Origin: Gordonia aichiensis NBRC 108223
GTDB lineage: Bacteria > Actinomycetota > Actinomycetes > Mycobacteriales > Mycobacteriaceae
Length of the DNA: 64,000 nt
Direction of reading: 5' to 3'
Assembly (NCBI RefSeq): GCF_000332975.1
Contig: NZ_BANR01000003.1
Location: forward strand, 186,001 to 250,000
Both the position numbers and the translations under genes were made by a program. The notes under the pieces are model-generated. The model ran no database searches. It was not told the DNA's origin and was given only the letters and a program-made list of their open reading frames with translations. Numbering within the stretch: the first letter of the stretch is position 1; every line of letters starts with the position of its first letter. This document shows positions 18,449 through 26,879 of the stretch, in pieces.

Positions 18449-19248
18449 TGGCCTACATCCCTCATCCGGAACGGCGGCCGGTACTGGTCGCCGGCGCGTC
18501 GTCGGGCATCGGAGCCGCAACAGCCGAGTATCTCGCTGCCGCAGGCTATCCCGTCGCCCTGGCGGCCAGGCGTGTGGAGAAGCTCCAGGAACTGGCCGAT
18601 CAGATCGCCGCCGCCGGCGGCGAGGCGGTCGCTGTGCCGCTCGACGTCACCGACGAGGCGTCGGTACGCGACTGCGTGGCCAAGGCGCAAGCGGCACTCG
18701 GCCCCGTCGAGATCGCGGTCGCGGGGGCGGGCGACCTCGACGTCGGTCTGTCCTACGAGATGAGCGAAGCAGACTTCGCGTCGCAGATCGATATCCACCT
18801 CGTCGGCGCCCACCGGATCTATCGCAGCATCGTCCCCGGCATGATCGAGCGTGGCCGTGGGGATTTCGTGTTCATCGGTTCGGATGTCGCGGTTCGGCCG
18901 CGCCCGTGGTCGTCGGCCTACGTCGCGGCCAAAACCGGAGTCGACGGGCTCGTGGCGACCGCACAACTCGAACTCGAGGGGACCGGCGTGCGGGCGAGCA
19001 TCATCCGTCCCGGCCAGACCATCACGGGGATGGGATTCAACCTCGCGCCCGAGGTGATGGAGAAGATGCTCAACTCGTGGATCACGCACGGTCTTGCCAG
19101 ACATGGCAATTTCCTTGCGCCAGAACATATCGCGCAAGCGATCTCAGCCATCGTCGGGATGCCGCGCGGTGCGCACATGCGCGTCGTCGAGGTAGAGGCG
19201 GAGGGCGCCATCCCACGTGACAAGAGCAGCGAAGGAGAGACGAAATGA
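18448..19248 (+). CDS. SDR family oxidoreductase (Rv0765c-like)
   Basis: A 266-residue classical short-chain dehydrogenase. Motifs: GASSGIG near residue 15, VAGAGDLD in place of the usual NNAG, Ser in FIGSDVAV, and Tyr/Lys in AYVAAKTG near residue 160. The start codon overlaps the P450 stop and the gene's own stop overlaps the CYP51 start (ATGA), so all three are translationally coupled. The place between the two P450 genes equals Rv0765c. It probably oxidises the alcohol formed by one of the P450s; the substrate is unknown. Confidence 0.85.
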   Translation: MAYIPHPERRPVLVAGASSGIGAATAEYLAAAGYPVALAARRVEKLQELADQIAAAGGEAVAVPLDVTDEASVRDCVAKAQAALGPVEIAVAGAGDLDVGLSYEMSEADFASQIDIHLVGAHRIYRSIVPGMIERGRGDFVFIGSDVAVRPRPWSSAYVAAKTGVDGLVATAQLELEGTGVRASIIRPGQTITGMGFNLAPEVMEKMLNSWITHGLARHGNFLAPEHIAQAISAIVGMPRGAHMRVVEVEAEGAIPRDKSSEGETK

Positions 19249-20594
19249 CCACGCTGACAACGCCCACACGGGTGTCAGGGGGCGACGGGGAGCACGGCCA
19301 TCTCGATGAGCTCGCGGCCGATCCGATCGGTCTGTTCTGGCGGGTCCGCGAAGAATGCGGAGACGTCGGCCAGTTCCAGCTCGCCGACCGTGAGGTGGTG
19401 CTGGTCTCAGGCGCCGCGGCGAGTGAGGACTTCTTCCGTGCGCCGGAGGAGGATCTCGACCAGGCTGCCGCGTATCCCTTCATGACCCCGGTCTTCGGCG
19501 AGGGAGTCGTCTTCGACGCCAGCCCCGAGGAGCGTTCCAAGGCGATCCACAACGCCGCGCTCAAGGGCCCGCACATGAAGCAGCACGCGGTGACGATTCC
19601 CAACGAGGTCGAGCGCATCATCGCCCGGTGGGGCGACGAGGGTGAGATCGACCTGCTGGAGTTCTTCGGTGAACTGACGCTGTACACGTCGTCGGCCTGC
19701 CTGATCGGTCGCAAATTCCGCGAGCAACTCGACAAGCGAGTCTCGGAGTTGTTCCACGACCTCGAGAAGGGCACCGACCCGATCGCCTATGTCGACATGT
19801 ATGCCGACATCGAGAGCTTCCGCAAACGCGATTCCGCGCGGGCAGAACTCGTCGACTTCATCCAGGGCATCATGAACGAGCGCATAGCGCATCCGGATGA
19901 CAACAAGGACGACCGTGATCTCATGGACGTGCTCATCGGGGTCGGGTTCGATGCGAACACGATCACGGGGATGTTCATCTCGATGATGTTCGCGGGCCAC
20001 CACACCACGCAGGGCACCGCCGCGTGGACGTTGATCGAGTTGCTGCGCAATCCCGACTACATGCAGCGGGTGTACGCCGAACTCGACGAGATCTACGGTG
20101 ACACACCCGATGGCGAACGACCGGAGTACACATTCGCCCACACCCGACAGATGCCGCAGCTGGAGAACGCGCTGAAGGAGGCACTTCGCCTGCATCCACC
20201 GCTGATCATTCTGATGCGCCTGGTGCAGCAGGATTTCCAGATCGAGGACTTCGACGTGCGTGCAGGACAGACGATCGCGGTCTCCCCTGCGGTGTCGAAT
20301 CGATTGCCCGACGACTTCCCCGAACCCGATGCCTTCGATCCGGACCGCTACGTGAAGCCGCGTCAGGAGGATCTCGCCAACCGGTGGACGTGGATCCCCT
20401 TCGGGGCGGGCCGACACCGTTGTGTGGGAGCACAGTTCGCGATCATGCAACTCAAGGCCATTTTCTCGGTGCTGTTCCAGAACTATGAGTTCGAGATGTC
20501 GCAGCCGTCTGAGTCGTATCGCAACGACCACTCGAAGATGGTCGTACAACTCCAACAGCCGTGCACCGTGCGCTATCGCAGGCGGCAGAAGTAG
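19245..20594 (+). CDS. cyp51: Sterol 14-alpha-demethylase, CYP51
   Basis: A 449-residue P450 with CYP51-specific features. The B'-helix signature appears as YPFMTPVFGEGVVFDA near residues 78-93, the I-helix as MMFAGHHTTQGTAAW near residue 246, ExxR as EALR, and the haem loop as FGAGRHRCVGAQ with Cys393. CYP51 removes the 14-alpha-methyl group of sterols in three oxidations. Bacteria of this order are not known to make sterols, so the natural substrate of these orthologues is unclear. The gene is coupled to the SDR upstream and followed by its ferredoxin gene, the Rv0764c-Rv0763c arrangement. Confidence 0.92.
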   Translation: MTTLTTPTRVSGGDGEHGHLDELAADPIGLFWRVREECGDVGQFQLADREVVLVSGAAASEDFFRAPEEDLDQAAAYPFMTPVFGEGVVFDASPEERSKAIHNAALKGPHMKQHAVTIPNEVERIIARWGDEGEIDLLEFFGELTLYTSSACLIGRKFREQLDKRVSELFHDLEKGTDPIAYVDMYADIESFRKRDSARAELVDFIQGIMNERIAHPDDNKDDRDLMDVLIGVGFDANTITGMFISMMFAGHHTTQGTAAWTLIELLRNPDYMQRVYAELDEIYGDTPDGERPEYTFAHTRQMPQLENALKEALRLHPPLIILMRLVQQDFQIEDFDVRAGQTIAVSPAVSNRLPDDFPEPDAFDPDRYVKPRQEDLANRWTWIPFGAGRHRCVGAQFAIMQLKAIFSVLFQNYEFEMSQPSESYRNDHSKMVVQLQQPCTVRYRRRQK

Positions 20595-20605
20595 GGGCGG
20601 TGACC

Positions 20606-20803
20606 ATGCGTATCGAGGTTGATCTCGACATATGCCAGGGCCACGGTATGTGTCAGATGGAGGCGCCCGACGTGTTCGAGGCCGAGGTCGATCACGTCGA
20701 CATCCTCGATCCCCGACCCGACGAGAGCAAGCGGGCCGAGGTGGAGGCCGCCGTGCAGTACTGCCCTACCCAGGCACTACGGATCGTCGACGACGATGCG
20801 TGA
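20606..20803 (+). CDS. Ferredoxin (Rv0763c-like)
   Basis: A 65-residue ferredoxin with only three cluster Cys: CQGHGMC around residues 10-16 and the final CPTQ near residue 53. His stands where a fourth ligand would be, the CxxHxxC type seen in ferredoxins that serve actinobacterial P450s, usually with a 3Fe-4S cluster. The ATG at 20606 gives MRIEVDLDICQGHG, the standard family N-terminus; a GTG two codons earlier is possible. It starts 11 bases after CYP51 and is the likely electron donor for both P450s. No ferredoxin reductase gene is in the window. Confidence 0.9.
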   Translation: MRIEVDLDICQGHGMCQMEAPDVFEAEVDHVDILDPRPDESKRAEVEAAVQYCPTQALRIVDDDA

Positions 20804-20828
20804 GACGACAGCAACGAGAGGTGACGTC

Positions 20829-21371
20829 ATGGCATTCGACCGTGCAGAACTCGAAGAGATGAAGGAACGGTGGCTCGAGGCGAACATCGTCGCCGAGCGC
20901 GCAGGAGACTGGAGGCCGCTCGCCGACTTCTACACCGAGGACGCCACCTACGGGTGGAACTACGGTCCGGACAAGGACTTCATGGCAGTCGGACGTGACG
21001 AGATCCGCGAGATCGCACTCGGCCAGGAGATGGAAGGACTCGAGGGATGGACCTATCCATATCAGGAATGGGTGATCGACGACCGGACCGGATCGATGAT
21101 CGGCTTGTGGAAGCAGGTCTACGACCGCACGCGTGAGGACGGGACGCCGTATGCTCTCGAAGGTATCCAGGGGAGTTGGTTCAAGTATGCCGGCAACTTC
21201 CAATTCCGTTGGCAGCGCGACTTCTTCGACTACGGAAACGTCTCGGCACTGTTCATCGAGTTGATCAAGGACAACGCGATGAGCGACGGGATGCTCAAGC
21301 GGATCGAGAAGGCAACCGGGGACCAACCGGGCTGGTACCCGTTCGGCAAGGCGCCCGTCGAGTTCTGGTGA
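20829..21371 (+). CDS. NTF2-like (SnoaL-type) protein, Rv0762c-like
   Basis: A 180-residue protein with an NTF2-like cone fold: ADFYTEDATYGWNYGP near residue 33 and DEIREIALG near residue 60 are typical of the SnoaL-like superfamily, which includes small isomerases, cyclases and hydratases. It lies 25 bases after the ferredoxin gene, as Rv0762c lies next to Rv0763c. The stop overlaps the start of the next gene (GTGA). The conserved link with CYP51 suggests that it acts on or binds the same terpenoid or sterol-like compound; no reaction is known. Confidence 0.78.
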   Translation: MAFDRAELEEMKERWLEANIVAERAGDWRPLADFYTEDATYGWNYGPDKDFMAVGRDEIREIALGQEMEGLEGWTYPYQEWVIDDRTGSMIGLWKQVYDRTREDGTPYALEGIQGSWFKYAGNFQFRWQRDFFDYGNVSALFIELIKDNAMSDGMLKRIEKATGDQPGWYPFGKAPVEFW

Positions 21372-22648
21372 GTCACGACATGACGCTCACAGTCCGGACG
21401 TACTCGGATCTCACCAGCCGTCAACTCGCGACGATCGTGCCGGAGCTTCTGCTGTCGGGCCAGCTGATCGATCGCAGCGGAATGGCGCATCTCATCGGTG
21501 CTTTCGGCCGAGAGACCATGGCTCGGATCGCCATCGAGGAGTGGATGGCCGCCAGCCCGGTGTACACGCATCGTATGCGTGAAGCGTTGGGCGTCGACGG
21601 CGACGGCGTGGCCGACATGTTCAAGTGTCTGCAGCTCGACATCGGGGCGCCGCCGCAGTTCATGGACTTCCGCTACGAGATCGACGACGAGTACCACGGC
21701 TCCTTCGTGCTGGATCACTGTGGTGCTCTGATGGATGTCGAGCCCCTCGGCGATGATTACGTCACCGCGATGTGTCACGACATCGAGGACCCGACGTTCG
21801 ACGCGACCGCCATCGCAACCAATCGTCGGGCGCGGATCCGGCCGATACACCGCCCACCGCGCAGGCCCGCCGACCAGCATCCGCACTGTGCGTGGAGGGT
21901 GACGATCGAACCCGACCGCGACGAGTTGCCGCTGCCGCCGGACGCGGAGGAGATGTTCACCCGCCGGGCGGCCTCGGTCGAGTTGAGCGCCATCGATCCC
22001 TGCGCGACGGACGGACGCGTCGACTACCGGGGAGACCTGTGCGATGACCTCCAGTTTCGGGAGTGGTCGCATACGGCGCTCGTACGCATCGCGGAAGAGG
22101 TGGCGCTGCAACACCAATTGCTCGCACTCGGTTTTCTCGTGTCGTTGCGACGGTATGCGCAAAGTCAGGAGCAGGTCGACGAGATCTATCGTAAGCAGTT
22201 GACCGGCATAGCCGGCCTGGCGGCAGACCGGCTGCGGAACGCGTTGGATCTCACCGCAGACGCTGAGGGGTTGGCCACCGTCTTCTCGCTGATACCGGTC
22301 CTCGGCCCGGTGCAGTACACCGGGGTGAGTGTGCAGGTGGTCGGAGAGGGCGTCGTGCTCCGCATCCCTCATGACTCCGATGCACGACGCGACGGTGGGT
22401 GGATCACGCTGTTCGACGTCGACCACACCGAACCGCTGCAGGCGATCGCGACCGGCGTCGGCCCGTACTGGAGCATCGACACCGTCGCCTCCACCGGCGA
22501 CGATCTCGAGGTCACGTTCGCTCTCACCGACAACGAGCATGCGGAGTCCGGTGAGGTCGCCATCGCGCGGTTCAGTTCCGGCGCAGCCTGGGAGTTCGTC
22601 GACAGGGGCCGGTCGCTCCCGATCACGCCCATCGGGAGCACCGTCTGA
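21368..22648 (+). CDS. Uncharacterised protein of the CYP51 operon
   Basis: I do not recognise a characterised family with confidence. The 426-residue protein has an N-terminal half with a conserved-looking Cys/His region (VLDHCGALMDVEP, AMCHDIEDPTFD, then HCAWRVTIEPD), faintly like L-2-amino-thiazoline-carboxylate hydrolase proteins. The C-terminal half is all-helical (VALQHQLLALGFL, RYAQSQEQVDEIY) followed by a beta-rich end. No signal peptide or membrane segment is seen. The GTG at 21368 overlaps the stop of the NTF2-like gene, so it is coupled to the CYP51 operon; an ATG four codons later is an alternative. It is absent from the M. tuberculosis Rv0761c-Rv0771 order as I know it. Confidence 0.6.
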   Translation: MSHDMTLTVRTYSDLTSRQLATIVPELLLSGQLIDRSGMAHLIGAFGRETMARIAIEEWMAASPVYTHRMREALGVDGDGVADMFKCLQLDIGAPPQFMDFRYEIDDEYHGSFVLDHCGALMDVEPLGDDYVTAMCHDIEDPTFDATAIATNRRARIRPIHRPPRRPADQHPHCAWRVTIEPDRDELPLPPDAEEMFTRRAASVELSAIDPCATDGRVDYRGDLCDDLQFREWSHTALVRIAEEVALQHQLLALGFLVSLRRYAQSQEQVDEIYRKQLTGIAGLAADRLRNALDLTADAEGLATVFSLIPVLGPVQYTGVSVQVVGEGVVLRIPHDSDARRDGGWITLFDVDHTEPLQAIATGVGPYWSIDTVASTGDDLEVTFALTDNEHAESGEVAIARFSSGAAWEFVDRGRSLPITPIGSTV

Positions 22649-22703
22649 TGCCGTCCGATGCGACGTCGTGGTCGCTCACGTGCCGATCCGATCGCAGAAC
22701 CTG

Positions 22704-23591
22704 ATGCCTGCCGACGCCCCGATCGACGCCCACCTGTCCGGCCGAGTTGCGATCATCGCGGGCTCGACGCGTGGGATAGGTCTGCAGGTCGCGTACGCCC
22801 TTGCAGGACGAGGTGTTTCGCTGGTGGTCAACGGACGTGAGGCGAGTGCTGTCGACGCCACGGTCGCCGAGATCAGGGGCGGCGGCGGTTACGCAGTGGG
22901 TGTCTGCGGTTCGGCAGGGGACGAGAACGTCGCCGAGCAGATGGTCACGACCGCGCTCGACGAGTTCGGTGCACTCGATGTCGCAATCAACTGTGCGGGC
23001 ATTGCCGAACCGCCCGGGTCGACGATCCTGACCATCAGTACCGCCGAGTTCCGTGCTCAGATCGACGCGCATCTCATGAGTGCGTTCTTCCTGACTCGCG
23101 CGGCTGCACGGGTTTTCGTCGAGCAGCAGTCGGGCTCGATCGTGTTGACCGGGTCAGCCGCGTCCTTGGGCACCTTCGGCGGCAGTGGCTATCCGGCCGC
23201 GAAAGGTGGGGTCAACGCACTTGCTCTTGCGGCGGCGGGCGATCTGCGGGGTTCCGGTGTGCGCGTCAACGTCGTGATGCCCGGCGCGAAGTCGAGATTG
23301 TCGTCCGGCGCCGACTATGTCAGGCACATCGAAAGCCTGCATGAGCGCGGAATCCTCGACGAGTTCACGCGCGATGCCGCGCTCGATCCCGCACCACCGG
23401 AGTATGTCGCCGTGCTCTACACGTTCCTGGCCAGCGACGCCGCTGCCGGTATCACTGGTCAGATATTCACTGCCGCAGGCGGTTTCATCGGACGATACGA
23501 TCCGCACCAACCGACGTTCGTCGCCTACCGCGACCATAGGGACTGCGAGCCCTACAGTTTGGCCGAATTGGCTGCTCTGCTGCTGAGCTGA
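22704..23591 (+). CDS. SDR family oxidoreductase
   Basis: A 295-residue classical short-chain dehydrogenase and the last gene of the plus-strand arm. Motifs: GSTRGIG, INCAG, Ser in LTGSAAS, Tyr/Lys in YPAAKGG, and RVNVVMPG. The tail beyond residue 250 is longer than usual (GRYDPHQPTFVAYRDHRDCEPYSL), resembling SDRs fused to a short cap in polyketide and acyl-CoA pathways. The start is uncertain: ATG 22704 is given, but GTG 22680 is in frame and neither has a clear ribosome site. It starts within 60 bases of the preceding stop and is probably in the same operon. Confidence 0.78.
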   Translation: MPADAPIDAHLSGRVAIIAGSTRGIGLQVAYALAGRGVSLVVNGREASAVDATVAEIRGGGGYAVGVCGSAGDENVAEQMVTTALDEFGALDVAINCAGIAEPPGSTILTISTAEFRAQIDAHLMSAFFLTRAAARVFVEQQSGSIVLTGSAASLGTFGGSGYPAAKGGVNALALAAAGDLRGSGVRVNVVMPGAKSRLSSGADYVRHIESLHERGILDEFTRDAALDPAPPEYVAVLYTFLASDAAAGITGQIFTAAGGFIGRYDPHQPTFVAYRDHRDCEPYSLAELAALLLS

Positions 23592-23679
23592 GCGATCGGC
23601 CACTCGGAGGCCGCGTCGGTCGGCAATGCTGCGCACGAGGCATGTGACGTGGCCGGTCTCCTGCGAACTGCACACCGGA

Positions 23680-24693
23680 TCACTGGGCGGGATCTCGACG
23701 CGCGCGACGTCGCGCTGCGCGACCCGCCCAGTACCGGGCGCCGTCGGCGATCGCCTCGGCGACGGGTCGGGGGTGCCAATCGAGCTCGCGTACCGCCTTG
23801 TCGTGGCTCATCTCCGGAATGCAATGCATGAGACGTACTGTCCCGATACGTAGTCGGCCCGGGCGTCTGGTGAGCGTCGAGCTCGCCGAACCCACCGCAC
23901 CCGCAGCGTACAGTGCGGCGCGCCCGAGTATCGGCCGCGGAGGTTTCCGGCCAGCGGTTGCGGCGGCGATGCGAATGACCTCGCCGAGATCGATCGACCG
24001 TTTCGAGACGATATAGCGTTCACCGTTGCGTCCGTGCTCGGCGGCCAGGATGAGTGCGTCCGCGGCATCCTCGATTCCCACCGATTCACAACGCATCCCG
24101 CGCACGCCGAAGGGAAGTGTGCCCAATGCGGCACCAGCGACGAACGCCCCATGCGGAGTCGGTACCACGTCGCCTGCGCCGTAGGTGTTCGACACGCACA
24201 TCGCGACAACCGGGACGTGGTGGTCGTGGGCATAGCCGAGCGCGAGTCGTTCTGCTGCAACCCGAGACCGCACGTAATCGGTTGCCCGCCTCTCCCAGTT
24301 GAATTCGGTTGTTTCGTCGGCCAGACCCGTGCTCGGCACTCCGATCGTCGCCATCGTGCTGGTGAAGACAAAGCGGCGCAGTCGAATACGTGCGGCGACC
24401 TCCAGGACGGAGCGGAGAAGCTCGACGTTGGTCTCGTAAAGTGGGGCGGGATCCAGTAGCCAGGCCCGGGTGTCGACAGCGCAGTGGTAGACGTCGGTGC
24501 AACCCGCCATGGCGTCGGCGACGACGTCGGAATGAGCCAGCGACCCGACGTGCCGCTCGACGTCGAGATCGTCGATGGCGCGGGTGTCGCTGGTGGATCG
24601 GACGAGGATACGTACGTCTTCTCCCGACGAGACGAGTCGGCGGGTCAGCGTCGAACCCAGAAATCCACTCGCCCCGATCACCAGGCTGGTCAT
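23680..24693 (-). CDS. NAD-dependent epimerase/dehydratase (extended SDR)
   Basis: A 337-residue extended SDR resembling 3-beta-hydroxysteroid dehydrogenase/isomerase-like proteins of actinobacteria. The cofactor motif is GASGFLG at residues 7-13 and the Ser motif is FTSTMATIG. The active-site Tyr lies in DYVRSRVAAE, where the usual YxxxK reads YxxxR. That Lys-to-Arg change is unusual and could reduce activity or mark a specialised group. Its ATG overlaps the phosphotransferase stop (ATGA), and it is the last gene of the operon started by the FadD17-like synthetase. Redox change of a steroid-like or polyketide-like alcohol is a reasonable guess. Confidence 0.75.
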   Translation of the reverse strand: MTSLVIGASGFLGSTLTRRLVSSGEDVRILVRSTSDTRAIDDLDVERHVGSLAHSDVVADAMAGCTDVYHCAVDTRAWLLDPAPLYETNVELLRSVLEVAARIRLRRFVFTSTMATIGVPSTGLADETTEFNWERRATDYVRSRVAAERLALGYAHDHHVPVVAMCVSNTYGAGDVVPTPHGAFVAGAALGTLPFGVRGMRCESVGIEDAADALILAAEHGRNGERYIVSKRSIDLGEVIRIAAATAGRKPPRPILGRAALYAAGAVGSASSTLTRRPGRLRIGTVRLMHCIPEMSHDKAVRELDWHPRPVAEAIADGARYWAGRAARRRARRDPAQ

Positions 24694-25772
24694 TCCAGAC
24701 GTTCCGGGGCCAGGTCCGCCACGGCGTCGGCGGCACGTTCGAGCATGGCGGCGAACATGGCATCGCCTCTCGCAGTCGGTTGAGCTGCTGCTGTGCCGAA
24801 CACGATGATCAGCGGGGCCTGGATGAGGTTGTCGATGTAGTCATGCCAGCAGTCTTCGAGCGTGTACTCCCGAAGGCCCGCTGCCGCCTGCGATTGCGCG
24901 CCCCACTGACGTAACGCCCGGTGATAGTCGGCGACGATGCTGCGCTCGTGTGTGCGGCGGTCGTCGGGACGCAGGCTCGTGGCGAGGAGAAAGGCCACGT
25001 CGCGCAGCGGATGTCCGGTGGTGATGGTCTGCCAGTCGAGAATCGACAGCGAACCGTCGTCGCGGAACATCACATTGTCGACGCGCAGGTCGCCGTGGAT
25101 GAGAGCAGCGTGGTCGGGCGGAGTACGCAACCAGTGCCCCGCATCGCGTACCAGCCAGTCGACCGTGGCCGATTGACGGTCGGTGAGGTCGAAGCGCCCG
25201 CGAAAGACCGCGGCCATCGGTTCGAGCAACGAGTCCATGACAGCGCAGTCGTCGGGGGTGGGGAGCGGGAACTCGTCGAGCAGTGTCGCGTCGTCGAGGC
25301 GTGGTCCGTGTAAACCCGCTGCGGCGACCGCGACGGCACGGACCTGGTCGGGACTGCACGCTGCGATCTGGTCGCCCTGATGTCCGTTGCCGATGTCTTC
25401 GAGGAGAAGGACGAACTCGCTGCCAGACTCGGAACAGGCCGTGGCGAAGACTGCGGGAGTCGGGACGTCGAACGTCGAGACCAATCCACGGTAGAAGCGG
25501 ACCTCGTTCCGGAATGCCCCGGAGGCGAACTCCCGCTGCTCGACAGGGCCGGTCGCGAGCTTGGCCACCATGGTGTCCGGCAGGCCGCACGGCGATGCGT
25601 AGCGAAGCGAGAGACGGTAGGAACTCGCCATCTGACCGGTGCCGACGGGAGTGGCGCCGACGTCGACGACCCGGGCGTCGTCATACCCGTGTGCGCGCAG
25701 CAGGCCGGAGAGCCACTCCGGTGTGAGATCGTCTGCATTGGTGGGAATCTCGGCGGGTAGGGGTATGGTCAC
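24690..25772 (-). CDS. Phosphotransferase family protein (APH-like fold)
   Basis: A 360-residue protein with an aminoglycoside-phosphotransferase/choline-kinase fold. The nucleotide-binding Lys is in MVAKLATGP near residue 70, the catalytic loop is HGDLRVDNVMF near residue 226, and the metal-binding Asp is in SILDWQ near residue 245. Such proteins are frequent beside acyl-CoA dehydrogenases and FadD genes in Mycobacteriales, where the phosphate acceptor is usually unknown; antibiotic resistance is not implied. It starts with GTG overlapping the preceding stop (GTGA), and its own stop overlaps the epimerase start, so it is coupled on both sides. Confidence 0.78.
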   Translation of the reverse strand: MTIPLPAEIPTNADDLTPEWLSGLLRAHGYDDARVVDVGATPVGTGQMASSYRLSLRYASPCGLPDTMVAKLATGPVEQREFASGAFRNEVRFYRGLVSTFDVPTPAVFATACSESGSEFVLLLEDIGNGHQGDQIAACSPDQVRAVAVAAAGLHGPRLDDATLLDEFPLPTPDDCAVMDSLLEPMAAVFRGRFDLTDRQSATVDWLVRDAGHWLRTPPDHAALIHGDLRVDNVMFRDDGSLSILDWQTITTGHPLRDVAFLLATSLRPDDRRTHERSIVADYHRALRQWGAQSQAAAGLREYTLEDCWHDYIDNLIQAPLIIVFGTAAAQPTARGDAMFAAMLERAADAVADLAPERLE

Positions 25773-26857
25773 TGGTCGACTCCGATCGGTGTCATCAGCC
25801 CAGGGTTCACGGGTAGTTCTGCTCGTGTCGGCGAGCGCACAGAGCGATATGCGGTCACCACCGGCTCGAGTTCGGACGGTGTCGCACCATGCAGGATGAC
25901 CGAGTCGACGCCGAGGTCGAACTGCGTGGCGAGCGCAGAGGCACAGGTCGTCGGTGATCCGACTGCGCTGTCGGCAACCCAGTGGCGTGGAACGACGTGT
26001 GCCAGTTCAACGAGTTGTCGGTATGTTGCGGTGGCATCGATCGGACCGGTTGCCTCGGTGAACGCGCTGGTTGCGCGGATGCGATCGAGATCAGCAGTGT
26101 CCCAACGGTTTGCTCGCATGAGTGCATCGGGGTAACCCTGCAGGTATGTGGCGAGGCGGCCGTAGAGCCTGCGTAGACGATCCTCTTCTGTCAGTTCGTC
26201 GCCCACCGTTGCCAGCACCGACCAGATCCGGATCGCCTCGGGATCGCGGCCTGCGCGCTCTGCCGAGTCACGCACGGTGGCTACCGCGTTCGACGTCGCG
26301 TCGTCGTCGAGAAAAGTGTGGAGGACGACGCCATCGGCTATGCGTCCGGCCAACTCCAGTGTCTTTCGGCTCATGGTCACGAGCAGAATGGGTACTCGTG
26401 GCACGACAACGCCGAGATTCAACAGCGGATACGATCCCGCGGGACCCTCATGACCGACGATCATCTCGCCGCGCCACAGGCGTCGGAGAACATCGGACAC
26501 GTCTGCCAACTGCGCGCTCGTGACGTCCTCGATTCCGAGGATCTGCCACTGTGCGGTGATACCCCTGCCGAGACCCAGCGCAAACCTGTCCTGTGTCAGT
26601 TCGGCAAGGGTTGCGGCCATCGTGGCCGTGACGATCGGGTGGCGAGTGTTGTGATTGGTTGCTGCAGTGGCGATTCCCATGCGGGAGGTCGCAGCGCCGA
26701 GCGCACCGCTGAGCACGGCGGCATCCTTGATGTTGAATCGCTCGGAGACGAACGCCGCGCCGAGACCGATTCTCTCGGCGACCGCCGCTTCCTCGACGAG
26801 GTGCCCGGGGTCGACCGGATGTCGCGAGAGTGCGTAGTAACCGAGTTCGCAGAGCAT
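25769..26857 (-). CDS. LLM-class F420-dependent oxidoreductase
   Basis: A 362-residue luciferase-like TIM-barrel protein, of the longer type (compare 286 residues for the one at 1320). Recognisable segments are LGAAFVSERFNIKDAAVLSG, the SRMGIATAATNHNTRHP strand-turn, and RFALGLGRG near residue 95. Orthologues of this type lie in the KstR-controlled steroid region of mycobacteria (Rv3520c is one example of the class). It starts 22 bases after the FadD17-like stop, so it shares the KstR-marked promoter. The start at 26857 has no clear ribosome site. The substrate is unknown. Confidence 0.8.
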   Translation of the reverse strand: MLCELGYYALSRHPVDPGHLVEEAAVAERIGLGAAFVSERFNIKDAAVLSGALGAATSRMGIATAATNHNTRHPIVTATMAATLAELTQDRFALGLGRGITAQWQILGIEDVTSAQLADVSDVLRRLWRGEMIVGHEGPAGSYPLLNLGVVVPRVPILLVTMSRKTLELAGRIADGVVLHTFLDDDATSNAVATVRDSAERAGRDPEAIRIWSVLATVGDELTEEDRLRRLYGRLATYLQGYPDALMRANRWDTADLDRIRATSAFTEATGPIDATATYRQLVELAHVVPRHWVADSAVGSPTTCASALATQFDLGVDSVILHGATPSELEPVVTAYRSVRSPTRAELPVNPGLMTPIGVDQ

Positions 26858-26879
26858 GGTCGACGACGGCCTGTATCGC

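Noticed and set aside
24690..25772. Aminoglycoside resistance gene
   Set aside because: The APH-like fold is shared with many non-resistance kinases, and the gene is embedded in a KstR-marked catabolic operon.
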